Shown here: positions 17,398-25,388 of the stretch, piece by piece | How the letters are laid out: every line of letters starts with the position of its first letter | How positions within the stretch are numbered: the stretch's first letter is position 1 | Translations under genes and position numbers: made by a program | The notes under the pieces: generated by a model | What the model was told of the DNA's origin: nothing | The model's database searches: none | The model's input: only the letters and a program-made list of their open reading frames with translations | Assembly: GCA_011525745.1 (NCBI GenBank) | Contig: WYBU01000056.1 | Location: 1 to 53,215, forward strand | DNA from: Planctomycetaceae bacterium | GTDB lineage: Bacteria; Planctomycetota; Phycisphaerae; UBA1845; UTPLA1 | Length of the DNA stretch: 53,215 nucleotides | Reading direction: 5' to 3'

Positions 17398-18798
17398 ATG
17401 TTCGCTGGCTCGTCCGGCGTCCGCGAGTGGTTTGAAAATGCCGTCGCAACCTTCAAGCGCAACGTCGTCCATCCCCTTCGCCGCGTCTTTCATTTTGTCC
17501 TGCTGCTGCCGCCGCCGCGACTGCTGCTGATCGGCTACGCCTCGTATATCGCGGCCGGCTGGGTACTGCTGTGCCTGCCGTTTGCCCAGCGGCAGGGGAG
17601 CGCCGCCGCGCTGGATCATCTGTTCATCGCAACGTCGGCGGTATCGACAACGGGTCTGACCACAATCAGCGTGGCGAAAGCGTACACGTTTTTCGGCCAA
17701 CTGGTCGTGCTGATGCTGATCCAACTGGGCGGCATCGGCTACATGACGATCGGCTCGTTCGTGATTCTCTCACGCAGCGAGTCGCTGCCAACGCTGCGCG
17801 AGAACGTGGGGCGATTCGTCTTTTCGCTGCCCGATTCGTTCCGGCTGGACAAGTTCGTCCGCTCGGTCGTGACGTTCACGTTGGCGATCGAAGGACTGGG
17901 CGTCCTGGCGCTGTACCCGCTCTTTCGCAATGCGGGCGTCGAGGCGCCCTTCTGGAATGCGTTGTTCCACAGCGTCTCGGCCTTCTGCACGGCCGGCTTC
18001 GGCCTGTTCGACAACAGCTTCGAGTCCTACACGAGCCATTTCTGGATGAACGCGGTGATCGGCGTGCTCAGCTACCTCGGGGCGGTCGGCTTCATCGTCT
18101 GCGTCGATGCGTGGCGCATGCTGACGCGCAGGGTCCGCCAGATGACGCTGACCAGCCGGATCATCCTGTGGATGACATTCTGGCTGTCGGTGGGGGGGAC
18201 GGCGGTGTTGTTTCTGGTCGAGCCGTCGATCCGCGTGCTGCCGGCGCATGAACGCCTGATGGCGGCCGCGTTTCAGTGCATGACGGCCATGACGACGGTC
18301 GGCTTCAACACCGTTCCGATCGCCGGGCTGTCGAAGGCGGCGGTGCTGACGCTGATCGTGCTGATGGTCATCGGCGCCTCGCCTTCGGGCACGGGCGGTG
18401 GCGTGAAATCGACGAGCGTGTCGGTGCTACTGGGGTTCATGTCGGCGGCGGTGCGCGGCCGGACCGAAGTGACGTTCTGGGGCCGCCCGATCCCGCCGGC
18501 ACGCGTGGTGGCGGCAATCGCGAACATCGGTTTCTACACGCTGTCGCTGTTGGCAGGGGCGTTCTTCCTCGACTTGCTCGAGCCGGCCCCCTTCGATCAG
18601 TGCTTTTTCGAGGCCGCTTCGGCCCTGGGCACGGTGGGGCTGAGCATGGGCATCACGGCGGGACTGACAAGCCTAGGAAAAGTGCTGGTAGTCGCGATGA
18701 TGTACGCCGGCCGCGTCGGACCGCTGACGCTGGCAATCGCCCTGTTCGCGCCGCCGGGCGAGCCGGTCGAGGATACGGATCGGGATGTCGCGGTGTGA
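17398..18798 (+). CDS. ktrB: TrkH/KtrB family potassium uptake transporter
   Basis: This 466-residue inner-membrane protein has about eight to ten hydrophobic segments arranged as four M1-P-M2 repeats. The four selectivity-filter loops are visible: VSTTGLTT near residue 84, CTAGFG near 197, TTVGFN near 300 and GTVGLS near 411. Each has the central glycine that lines the potassium path. The family moves potassium, often with sodium, and needs a cytosolic TrkA/KtrA RCK ring; no such gene is adjacent. The ATG at 17398 follows GGGAG by about 8 nt. The c-di-AMP riboswitch in its leader implies that expression falls when c-di-AMP is high, fitting potassium homeostasis. Confidence 0.93.
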   Translation: MFAGSSGVREWFENAVATFKRNVVHPLRRVFHFVLLLPPPRLLLIGYASYIAAGWVLLCLPFAQRQGSAAALDHLFIATSAVSTTGLTTISVAKAYTFFGQLVVLMLIQLGGIGYMTIGSFVILSRSESLPTLRENVGRFVFSLPDSFRLDKFVRSVVTFTLAIEGLGVLALYPLFRNAGVEAPFWNALFHSVSAFCTAGFGLFDNSFESYTSHFWMNAVIGVLSYLGAVGFIVCVDAWRMLTRRVRQMTLTSRIILWMTFWLSVGGTAVLFLVEPSIRVLPAHERLMAAAFQCMTAMTTVGFNTVPIAGLSKAAVLTLIVLMVIGASPSGTGGGVKSTSVSVLLGFMSAAVRGRTEVTFWGRPIPPARVVAAIANIGFYTLSLLAGAFFLDLLEPAPFDQCFFEAASALGTVGLSMGITAGLTSLGKVLVVAMMYAGRVGPLTLAIALFAPPGEPVEDTDRDVAV

Positions 18799-18821
18799 CT
18801 GTGCCGGCAATAAGCGTGTGA

Positions 18822-19811
18822 CTATTTACCGCGTGGCTGTGGATCGCGACGCCATTGATGAATCGCTGCATAGAAGGCGGCCTTGAAAGCCGTCCAGCGC
18901 GTAAAGCGCAACTGACGCTCGACGTGAAATAGGGAGTGGCGCACCGGGGTCGCACATTCCGGGCAGCACGAAGAAACAGCAATGCCCGCAATTATGTAGC
19001 CGCATTTGACACATTGCGGCACGACTTCGCGCCAGCCCGGCCCGTCGGGCGGACCCGCATAGCGCGACGCGGCACGACGGAGCACCCTAAGCCACCACCA
19101 GACGAACAAGAGAGTTCCTGCCGCCGCCAGCGGCCAAAACAACTGCGGCTCCGCGGGCAGTGAAGTGACTGGCTCGGCCAGACTACTTACGTTGTAATCG
19201 ATGTGTGCAGACCTGAAATGCACGACGACCGTCCAGCCAATGCAAAACGGAATGAGCATTAACATGCTCCATAAGACCAGGCGCATGCATCTGGAAAACA
19301 ACAGCCCGAGTCGTTCTCCCGCGGCGGCGAAAGGCATGAGGCACACGCTGCCTAAGAGCACAACAAGCACCGGCACGTAAACAAGTGTGCCCGCACCTCT
19401 CCCGCCACCGGTGCGCTGCGATGTCATCCCGTGAATCATCGTTACGAGCGCAGCAAATGGAGCGCGCAGTCGTTCAGAATACGTGAATTGCGCTCGAGGT
19501 GGGGGTATGTGAAGGGTGAAACCAGCAGGACTGCCAGCGCTGTAGCCGGTTGTGACGAGCAACCCATGGCTGAGAATACCGAACCCGACGACCCAACCCA
19601 GGACCGCGGCGAGAATCGCCGGTCGCCAGCCCGCGGCGGCAAGTCGAACGCCAAGTCGTCTCGGCATGCACCAAAGGCCGATGGCGGCGATCGGCAGCAG
19701 CAGGGCGTGCGGCGCACTGATTCTCTCAAGCGTGACGCTGCACGCCGGCAGCAATGAATGCGGAACCGTTTCCTGGGCGTCGACGATGGGTGTCGGAAGG
19801 GGCGGAATCAC
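18822..19811 (-). CDS. Multi-pass membrane protein with a C-terminal zinc ribbon, function unknown
   Basis: This 329-residue protein has four or five predicted membrane helices (for example AILAAVLGWVVGFGILSHGLL, LVYVPVLVVLLGSVCLMPF, LVLWSMLMLIPFCIGWTVVV, WPLAAAGTLLFVWWWL). A short cytosolic or periplasmic tail carries CVKCGYIIAG...CCPECATPV, a rubredoxin-like zinc knuckle common at the ends of planctomycete membrane proteins. The GTG start at 19811 overlaps the TGA of the upstream gene by the GTGA arrangement, so the two are translationally coupled and probably work together. No enzyme motif is recognised. Confidence 0.75.
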   Translation of the reverse strand: MIPPLPTPIVDAQETVPHSLLPACSVTLERISAPHALLLPIAAIGLWCMPRRLGVRLAAAGWRPAILAAVLGWVVGFGILSHGLLVTTGYSAGSPAGFTLHIPPPRAQFTYSERLRAPFAALVTMIHGMTSQRTGGGRGAGTLVYVPVLVVLLGSVCLMPFAAAGERLGLLFSRCMRLVLWSMLMLIPFCIGWTVVVHFRSAHIDYNVSSLAEPVTSLPAEPQLFWPLAAAGTLLFVWWWLRVLRRAASRYAGPPDGPGWREVVPQCVKCGYIIAGIAVSSCCPECATPVRHSLFHVERQLRFTRWTAFKAAFYAAIHQWRRDPQPRGK

Positions 19812-21250
19812 GACTCAATGTCTTCCAATTCAATTTCGGACCATAGCTGAGCGCTGCGCACATGTTCGAATACAACATCGCGGCCTTCGTCGGACGTGCT
19901 GGCAGGCTCAGTCATTCGTCGAAATCGGCCGCCATTATCAACAAGGTCGGCGCCCACGGAGTACAAGACAAAATCGTCGCCGGTCTTCGTAGGCGCGTAT
20001 CGAATCGGTTGACCGTCGAGTGGATCGAGCGGTACGTCGTGCAGATAGCTGTCCACAAGGTCGTGCAGGGAGTCAGGGTAGTTACCGTGCTCATGGCGAT
20101 ATGCGGACAATGCGACGGCGGCGATTGCTGCCTGCCGGTCGGCGCGCAATCGGTAGTACCATCGGTGCTCGGACTCCATGCGACCGGCGATTGACAGATA
20201 CCAAATGGGACCGTCCAGCCAATTTAGAGGTTGTTGTGCCTCTACGGCCATGAGCCGGGCCTGCCCCACGTCGTAGGGCTCGTTGTCAATTTCCACAAGC
20301 ACTGCCTCCATGTCGTCAATCTTCGCAGCAACGGTCCTTCGACTGTTGAATATTGTCGAGAACAAGTTCCACGCACCGCAGCGCACAACGCTCGCTTGAC
20401 GAACATCCCAGACCATGCTGTCAAGATGGCTCAAAGCCAGCCAGCCGTTGCCGTCTGAGTCAAGTGTGTACGTACAATCCAGCGCATGGCGCCACATCGC
20501 AACATGCACTTGCACCATTCGCATCCACAGTGTTTCACCAGAAGCCTCGCCGCCGGCCATCGCTTCCAGTATGCGAGCGGCCTGTACCCGCGAGAGCGGG
20601 TGCTCAAAACACATGACCTGCATTTCTTGCACAGCCAATTGCTCGCACCCAATACCGACCATGATAAGCAAGCGGTCACCCGAATTGCAGCAGATCCCCG
20701 ACAATCGCAGCACGCTCAGCAGATTGTCGATCGCCGCATCGACGTCACCGCGCCCGGTGTGCTGATATCGCGAGCGCGCGACCAGTAAATCCACCGCGCG
20801 TCGCAGGTCGGCGGCACGCTGGGACGACAGGCGGCATCCTCCCGGAGACAGGGCCGCAAAGCGCGAGAGGGCGGCTTTGACCTCGGGCGACTCCAGAAAC
20901 GCGATCACGGCCCGCATGTGCGGCCGAGTCTCCGGCGACCACGGACCGTCGCAAATTCGCGAAGGGTTAATCGGGCCGCTCGGTGTGCCGGCCCACTTTT
21001 TCCCCGGCGGTGGCTCGGGAAGCGACCACGTGGGTTCAGGCGGCAACGAGTTCAGAGCGGAAAGCAGCCCTTCGGTCCGGTCCGTCAGCGGGTCGATCGG
21101 AATTCTTGAGATGTAGGTTGCGCCGTGCGATCGGAGCGCAGGCGCGCCATGCCAGCGTGCGGCGGCCAACCAGACTACGGCTACCGCCGCACATACTGGG
21201 ATTGCGGCGCCGAAGATGCGCCTTGCACGGTGCCGACGTGGATGCATCAT
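19808..21250 (-). CDS. Single-pass membrane-anchored protein with a pseudopilin-like C-terminal motif, function unknown
   Basis: This is a 480-residue protein. One N-terminal membrane helix (IFGAAIPVCAAVAVVWLAAA) anchors a long helical exported domain. The C-terminal 110 residues read AYRHEHGNYPDSLHDLVDSYL, VPLDPLDGQPIRYAP and LYSVGADLVDNGGR. That pattern resembles the tail of type II secretion pseudopilins and is frequent in planctomycete hypotheticals. The prepilin leader itself is absent, so it is not a classical pilin. The ATG at 21250 is followed by a second ATG; GGAAGGA lies just upstream. It overlaps the membrane protein gene downstream (GTGA) and so heads a two-gene operon. Confidence 0.75.
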   Translation of the reverse strand: MMHPRRHRARRIFGAAIPVCAAVAVVWLAAARWHGAPALRSHGATYISRIPIDPLTDRTEGLLSALNSLPPEPTWSLPEPPPGKKWAGTPSGPINPSRICDGPWSPETRPHMRAVIAFLESPEVKAALSRFAALSPGGCRLSSQRAADLRRAVDLLVARSRYQHTGRGDVDAAIDNLLSVLRLSGICCNSGDRLLIMVGIGCEQLAVQEMQVMCFEHPLSRVQAARILEAMAGGEASGETLWMRMVQVHVAMWRHALDCTYTLDSDGNGWLALSHLDSMVWDVRQASVVRCGAWNLFSTIFNSRRTVAAKIDDMEAVLVEIDNEPYDVGQARLMAVEAQQPLNWLDGPIWYLSIAGRMESEHRWYYRLRADRQAAIAAVALSAYRHEHGNYPDSLHDLVDSYLHDVPLDPLDGQPIRYAPTKTGDDFVLYSVGADLVDNGGRFRRMTEPASTSDEGRDVVFEHVRSAQLWSEIELEDIES

Positions 21251-21577
21251 TCCTTCCGCGCCGCCGCCATCTTCCAGCGGCAGCTTACGCTTGTGCGTTC
21301 AGCGACGATCGATGCTATCTGAATTGTACTGCCATGCAGTTAGCGAAGAACAAGGCCCTGCGTCGCGCCCGGACCCGAATTACGGGAGTTCCGAAACGCG
21401 ACTTGGTGTCCTGTGGTGGGGGCGTCTATGCGCGACGATGTGTGTTCTCGCAAACACGGTGGGATCGCGGGAGGCACCGCCGGTTGGCAGCCCATGGCTC
21501 GTCGTCAAGCGTGCTTGCCCGCCTCGGCACTGCAAGTTATACTCTGCCGAGGCCAGATTTCTGAGGAGCCTGGAATA
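21251..21577. other. Divergent intergenic region
   Basis: No gene is seen in this 327-bp stretch. It must carry promoters for the minus-strand operon starting at 21250 and for the small membrane protein at 21578. Confidence 0.5.
21517..21545 (+). promoter_or_regulatory. Promoter TTGCCC-N17-TATACT
   Basis: A -35-like TTGCCC and the -10 box TATACT (21540-21545) are 17 bp apart, about 32 nt before the ATG at 21578. This leader is long enough to hold the GAGGAG ribosome-binding site, unlike the leaderless promoters elsewhere in the window. Confidence 0.5.
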
Positions 21578-21820
21578 ATGAATATCCGTCGCCGCAGCCG
21601 CTGGTTGAGCGCCCTGATTCTTGCGGGCGTGCTGATGCTGAACGCCCTGGCCGCTACGGCGCAGGAAAAGATCAGCAATTACGACGAGCAGGGCGATCCC
21701 GCTAACGTGAACAAGCTGGAGCTTGAACGTCCGTACAAGGCCTGGGCGCTGATCGGCGTGTTTTTCGTCGGCTGCCTGGCGCTAACGTTCAAGTCCAGCA
21801 AGCGGACCCACCTGGACTAA
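21578..21820 (+). CDS. Small secreted/membrane protein (80 aa), function unknown
   Basis: This small protein has a signal peptide (LSALILAGVLMLNALAATAQ), a short charged linker, a membrane helix (AWALIGVFFVGCLALTF) and a basic tail (KSSKRTHLD). It would sit in the membrane with a short external loop. GAGGAG lies about 9 nt before the ATG, and a good promoter lies further upstream, which supports a real gene despite its size. It is the first of three small consecutive genes on this strand, followed by two related exported proteins, and may belong with them. Confidence 0.75.
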   Translation: MNIRRRSRWLSALILAGVLMLNALAATAQEKISNYDEQGDPANVNKLELERPYKAWALIGVFFVGCLALTFKSSKRTHLD

Positions 21821-21922
21821 TCGGCCGTCGCGCCGCGGCGGATGCCGCACGGCCGCGCGACGCCGACCGCATGAATTCCCGCATTCCCCCAACCGCAGCA
21901 TCCTCGCTGCAAGGAGGTCGGC

Positions 21923-22207
21923 ATGAGCAAACGCGTGATCGTGATGCTCTTGATCGGTGTCAACGCCGTGCTGTTGACCGTCCTGACGCTGACGGCCGGC
22001 CGGCTGCCCGAAGCGCGGGCGCAGGCGGCGCCGCTGGCGTCGAACTATCTGATGGTCGCGGGCGAGATCAACAGCGACCACGACGCCCTCTACATTCTGG
22101 ACCTGCCGACGCGGGCGATGCACGTGTTTGAGATGGACCGGACGACGCGCAAGCTGGTTCACCTCGATGCGCGCGACCTGAAACTGGATTTCCGTGAAGG
22201 TCGGTGA
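21923..22207 (+). CDS. Small exported protein (94 aa), function unknown
   Basis: An N-terminal hydrophobic helix (VIVMLLIGVNAVLLTVLTLTA) is followed by a small domain with NYLMVAGEINSDHDALYILD and TRAMHVFEMDRTTRKL. The layout of short beta strands ending in an aspartate-rich turn recurs in the next gene (DYIVVTMQFNSGTENIVITD, AQRMNVYAYDLSTRRMD), so the two are paralogues. GGAGG precedes the ATG by about 6 nt. The pattern, a value reported as a string of strands, recalls one blade of a beta-propeller, but this is inference and no function is known. Confidence 0.7.
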   Translation: MSKRVIVMLLIGVNAVLLTVLTLTAGRLPEARAQAAPLASNYLMVAGEINSDHDALYILDLPTRAMHVFEMDRTTRKLVHLDARDLKLDFREGR

Positions 22208-22318
22208 TGACTGCGATCGCGCGCCGTGCCGCGGCACGACGCCAATCGTGCGGACCTGTGACCCGCCGCCGCGGCTTGTGGCGGCCGGGAAACCAAAACA
22301 GTATTCCCGAGGTTTTCC

Positions 22319-22684
22319 ATGAACCCAATGCATGATGCGGATTCACGATCGCCGTCGCGGTCCACGTTTGCGATCGGCGTGCTTTCGATCACGGCGATGA
22401 TCCTGCTGGTCGGCGTCCTGGTGGTCTCGGCGATCAACGACCGCGCCCTGGCGATCGGCATGAGCGATCGCGGCGGCGATTACATCGTGGTCACGATGCA
22501 GTTCAACAGCGGAACCGAGAACATCGTCATCACCGATGCAGCCGCACAGCGGATGAACGTCTATGCGTACGATCTTTCGACGCGGCGGATGGACATCTGG
22601 GACTGGCTGGACCTGAAGCGCCTGCCAACCCGCAACGAGCCGGCGGAACCGCCGAAGCCCGGTCGGCGACCGGGACGAAGATAG
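22319..22684 (+). CDS. Small exported protein (121 aa), paralogue of the upstream gene
   Basis: It has an N-terminal membrane anchor (FAIGVLSITAMILLVGVLVVSA), then a domain like that of the 21923-22207 product (GGDYIVVTMQF, ENIVITDAAAQRMNVYAYDL, TRRMDIWDW). It ends in a proline- and arginine-rich tail. The two genes are 111 bp apart on the same strand and probably arose by tandem duplication. The ribosome-binding site is weak (CGAGG, 9 nt). The function is unknown; the single anchor with an outer domain suggests an envelope role. Confidence 0.7.
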   Translation: MNPMHDADSRSPSRSTFAIGVLSITAMILLVGVLVVSAINDRALAIGMSDRGGDYIVVTMQFNSGTENIVITDAAAQRMNVYAYDLSTRRMDIWDWLDLKRLPTRNEPAEPPKPGRRPGRR

Positions 22685-22810
22685 CCACCTGCGGCGTAGC
22701 ACAGCGGTTTGGGGAGTTGGATCGGCGGCGGCTGGGACGGCGGCTCGGATGTCGATGGCCGCCGGACGCGATCCGCGGCGTTTTCAAGCCGGCAATTCGG
22801 CTGAGTGCAA

Positions 22811-22826
22811 CATAATATACATTATG
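22811..22826. promoter_or_regulatory. AT-rich inverted repeat CATAAT-ATAC-ATTATG
   Basis: This 16-bp inverted repeat (6-bp arms) lies in a gap between the convergent small exported gene and the ArsR-like gene. It could be an operator, but it lies at the 3' end of the regulator gene. Confidence 0.35.
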
Positions 22827-22877
22827 AGACGTTGTAGTGGGGGGCTTTCAGGCAGTGCGCCGGGCTGCCCGAAACGC

Positions 22878-23372
22878 CTATCTCCGGCGGCTGGGCGTGA
22901 GCTTGGGCATCCCCCGACTTCCAATGAGCTGCAATGCTGCCGCCACAATGACCAGCAGGTCTGAGCCGGCCCGCGTCATCTCATACCGACTGCGTCCCTG
23001 CAATTGAATAAGGCCCACGCGCTCCAGGTGCCGCAGGTGGAAATAGAGCGGGCCGGGTTTTATTGAAACGGCGTCCCTCAGGTCCTTGTGTGACGTCGCG
23101 CCGTTCATCAGCGCCTTGACGATGGCCAGCCGACGCGAATGGGCCAGTCCCGCAAGACGTTTGGCGCCACTTAGATTGGACAGTCCGGCGAACAGCTTTT
23201 CGCGCGGACGGTTTCCCGGCTGCGCTTCGAATCGTTCGATGCGCCCGCCGCGGACGACCGACTTCCCCGGACCGCAGCGGTTTTCGATCTCAACGTGAAC
23301 CGCCAGGCCGTAGTGCCGCTGACGGGCGGCTCGACGGCCGGCGCGACCTGACGCCGATTCGGTTCTTGACAT
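22878..23372 (-). CDS. ArsR-like winged-helix transcriptional regulator
   Basis: This is a 164-residue protein. The C-terminal 90 residues form a winged helix: LAHSRRLAIVKALMNGATSH (helices 1-2), KDLRDAVSIKPGPLYFHLRHLERVGLI (helix-turn-helix) and the wing LQGRSRYEMT. The sequence is like the ArsR/HTH_20 type. The N-terminal 65 residues are basic and unlike ArsR, and no cysteine metal site is seen. I chose the ATG at 23372 (MSRTESAS), preceded by CAGGGGCG about 8 nt away; the frame is open to 23516. An AT-rich palindromic island lies 450 bp upstream at 23823-23871, but linkage is not shown. Confidence 0.7.
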   Translation of the reverse strand: MSRTESASGRAGRRAARQRHYGLAVHVEIENRCGPGKSVVRGGRIERFEAQPGNRPREKLFAGLSNLSGAKRLAGLAHSRRLAIVKALMNGATSHKDLRDAVSIKPGPLYFHLRHLERVGLIQLQGRSRYEMTRAGSDLLVIVAAALQLIGSRGMPKLTPSRRR

Positions 23373-24168
23373 CAGAACGCCCCTGTTGTCGCCCTGCCGC
23401 GGCCGTGCGGGCGTGGCCGGAGCACGGCGTGCGATTTGCGGTGGTTTTTTTGTATGAATGTGCGTGAGAAAGCTGAACCGCACCGCGAGCTTGAACGCGA
23501 CGCAAGCCGGGCGCATAAAAGGACCGGCGAAAAGTCGTCGCGAGCAACGACGTGCCCGCCTGCCACGATTTGCCTTGAATCGAAGTTGTCAAACATCGTC
23601 TTCGAACCTTGCCGCGGCCTGCAACTCAAGCGATCGCGGCAATCCGCGCGCTGATCACTGGGTTCGCGATCTTCAGTTCTCACGATGGCGTTCGACTCGG
23701 CCGGCGGGCGCGGAAGAGGCCACCCAACGGGACGGCAACGGCCGGCGCCTGGATCCCTCTCGGCAACATGAAAGCCCCATCGGGAGTTCCGATGATGGCA
23801 ATATCGGCAGATTTTCCTCTTCTTCTATAATTATAGAATACCTTCTATATGGTATTCTATAATTCTAGTACAATATGTTATGTATCCCTCTATTGCGGCA
23901 ACGCGCCGCCCGTACTTGAGTTTCCCAGGGAGCTTTGTGAAGGCCGCCACGCGCCCCATAGGCCCCTACCGCGTGGTCGGCGGAGGCCTGCCTCAGCGCG
24001 GCCGAGCACTCCTGGAGGCGCAACGGACGGGCGGAACGCTCGTACCGCCCGAATCCCGTTGGCCCGCCGCTTGCGGAAGCTTCCTCGTGTCACGCCGGCA
24101 CAAGGATGGATCCTGATCCTCGACGATTCCTCATCCGGCGCGCACCGTTTGGCTGCTGCGATCCTTTA
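23373..24168. other. 0.8 kb gap, no credible gene
   Basis: I see no coding signal on either strand. The striking content is the AT-rich palindromic island at 23823-23871. The rest is GC-rich sequence with short repeats such as GGCGGAACGCTCGTACCGCC. Confidence 0.5.
23823..23871. repeat. AT-rich palindromic island, copy 1
   Basis: It contains the perfect palindrome TTCTATAATTATAGAA (23823-23838), the hairpin GAATACC-N8-GGTATTC (23836-23857) and GTATTCTATAATTCTAGTAC. The last nearly equals the reverse complement of 26770-26791. Its base composition contrasts strongly with the surroundings. Confidence 0.85.
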
Positions 24169-24738
24169 TTAACACCCGCCGCTTTGCCGATTCCCCGGCT
24201 CCCGCCCCCACCGTGCCAGCGGCCAGGCGAGGCGGATGAACTGTTCGGTCGTCAGGTCGATCGTCTTCCACTTCGGCGAACGCTCCCGATGATGCCGTGC
24301 GTAGTCCTCAAGCGACACTCCCCAGAAAGTGTAGACCCGCCCGCCGAACGTGAAGAAATCCGGGTCCCCCGCCGCCGGCGTTTGCTGACCCATCAGCCAG
24401 TAGCCGAAAACGAATGCCGCCGTGAACTCCGGACCGAAAAGCGTCTCCCAGCGCTGCAACCCGTCGACATCCGCGCGCGTCACCCAGCACTCCCACCGCC
24501 GCCGCCGCTTGCCCGGCCGCACGGCGAATCGCCGGCCCTTGACATCCACCAGGCAGGCCGGCCGACCTTCCGGATAAACAATGTAGTCAAAAGCCTTGAC
24601 CCCCAGCCGGCCGCGAATCGACGCCCGTACGTCGGAAACCGCGACGAACGTCACGCCCGCGGCGCGCAGGCAGGCCTCGAAGGCGTTCTCGTAATGCCCG
24701 CGTCCGGCGATGCGCTGGCTGTCGAGCGTCAGCGGCAT
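24169..24738 (-). CDS. HYExAFE family protein (possible PD-(D/E)XK nuclease fold)
   Basis: This 189-residue protein carries the family signature GHYENAFEACLRAAGV near residue 15. Further on, FDYIVYP (residues about 50-56) and ACLVDVKGRRF (about 61-71) have the spacing of the D...(D/E)xK catalytic motif of PD-(D/E)XK nucleases. The family is known mainly from Planctomycetes and has no assigned function; a nuclease role is my inference. A conserved aromatic C-terminal part (DFFTFGGRVYTFWGVSLEDY) follows. I chose the ATG at 24738; the frame is open to 24771. It diverges from rsmD, with 59 bp between start codons. Confidence 0.8.
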   Translation of the reverse strand: MPLTLDSQRIAGRGHYENAFEACLRAAGVTFVAVSDVRASIRGRLGVKAFDYIVYPEGRPACLVDVKGRRFAVRPGKRRRRWECWVTRADVDGLQRWETLFGPEFTAAFVFGYWLMGQQTPAAGDPDFFTFGGRVYTFWGVSLEDYARHHRERSPKWKTIDLTTEQFIRLAWPLARWGREPGNRQSGGC

Positions 24739-24785
24739 GATGAGTCGACAACTTATTCGGCGTCTATTCACCTGTCCAGTGCTGA

Positions 24786-24791
24786 TATAAT
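24786..24791 (+). promoter_or_regulatory. -10 box TATAAT ahead of rsmD
   Basis: A perfect TATAAT ends 6 nt before the ATG at 24798, so rsmD-cca is probably transcribed as a leaderless mRNA. No good -35 is visible. Confidence 0.5.
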
Positions 24792-24797
24792 AAATTG

Positions 24798-25388
24798 ATG
24801 CGAGTCATTGCCGGCAATCAAAAACGTCGCGGCCTGCGGGCCCCCCGCGGCGCCGACACTCGCCCGATTCTCGATCGCGTGAAGCAGGCGCTGTTCGACG
24901 CGCTGGGATCGTGGTACGGCACGCCGGCGCGGCTGCCGCCGTTGCGCGTGCTCGACATCTACTGCGGCGGCGGCACCCTGGGCATCGAGGCCCTGTCGCG
25001 CGGCGCGGCCTCGTGCACCTTCGTCGAGCGCGGCCGCCAGGCGATGGTCTGCCTGCGCAGCAATCTCGCCACGCTTCGGTTGAGCGACGTTGCGACCATC
25101 TGTGCCGGCCCGGCGCAGTCCGTGCCGATACCCACGCCGCGCGACGGCCCCTTCGATCTGATTTTTCTTGATCCGCCCTTCGTGCTCAGCTCCGAGTTCG
25201 CTCCGCAAAGCCAGCTCGGTCGCGTGCTGGACCGTCTGGGCGACGACGTACTCGTGGCCGCCGACGCACTCTGTATCTGGCGCTACGACGCCGCGTATCA
25301 TCCGCCTGATCCGCCCCTGGCGGGCTGGCGGTCCGTCGATCGCCGCGTCTATGGGCGTTCGGAGCTGAACTGGCTGATTCGGGCATGA
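24798..25388 (+). CDS. rsmD: 16S rRNA (guanine-966-N2)-methyltransferase
   Basis: This 196-residue SAM-dependent methyltransferase modifies G966 of 16S rRNA. Family features are MRVIAGNQKRR at the N-terminus and the TRPILDRVKQALFDAL segment. The SAM-binding motif VLDIYCGGGTLGIEALSRGA lies near residue 52, and the catalytic FLDPPF (DPPF motif) near residue 122. The start is the ATG at 24798, six nt after a TATAAT box; a TTG three bases upstream is in frame but less likely. The stop overlaps the cca start by ATGA, so the two RNA-modifying genes form an operon. It replaces the more usual rsmD-coaD pairing. Confidence 0.9.
   Translation: MRVIAGNQKRRGLRAPRGADTRPILDRVKQALFDALGSWYGTPARLPPLRVLDIYCGGGTLGIEALSRGAASCTFVERGRQAMVCLRSNLATLRLSDVATICAGPAQSVPIPTPRDGPFDLIFLDPPFVLSSEFAPQSQLGRVLDRLGDDVLVAADALCIWRYDAAYHPPDPPLAGWRSVDRRVYGRSELNWLIRA

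Noticed and set aside
23880..24172. Open frame reading IGPYRVVGGGLPQRG
   Set aside because: It resembles translated repeats, has no ribosome-binding site and no homology argument.
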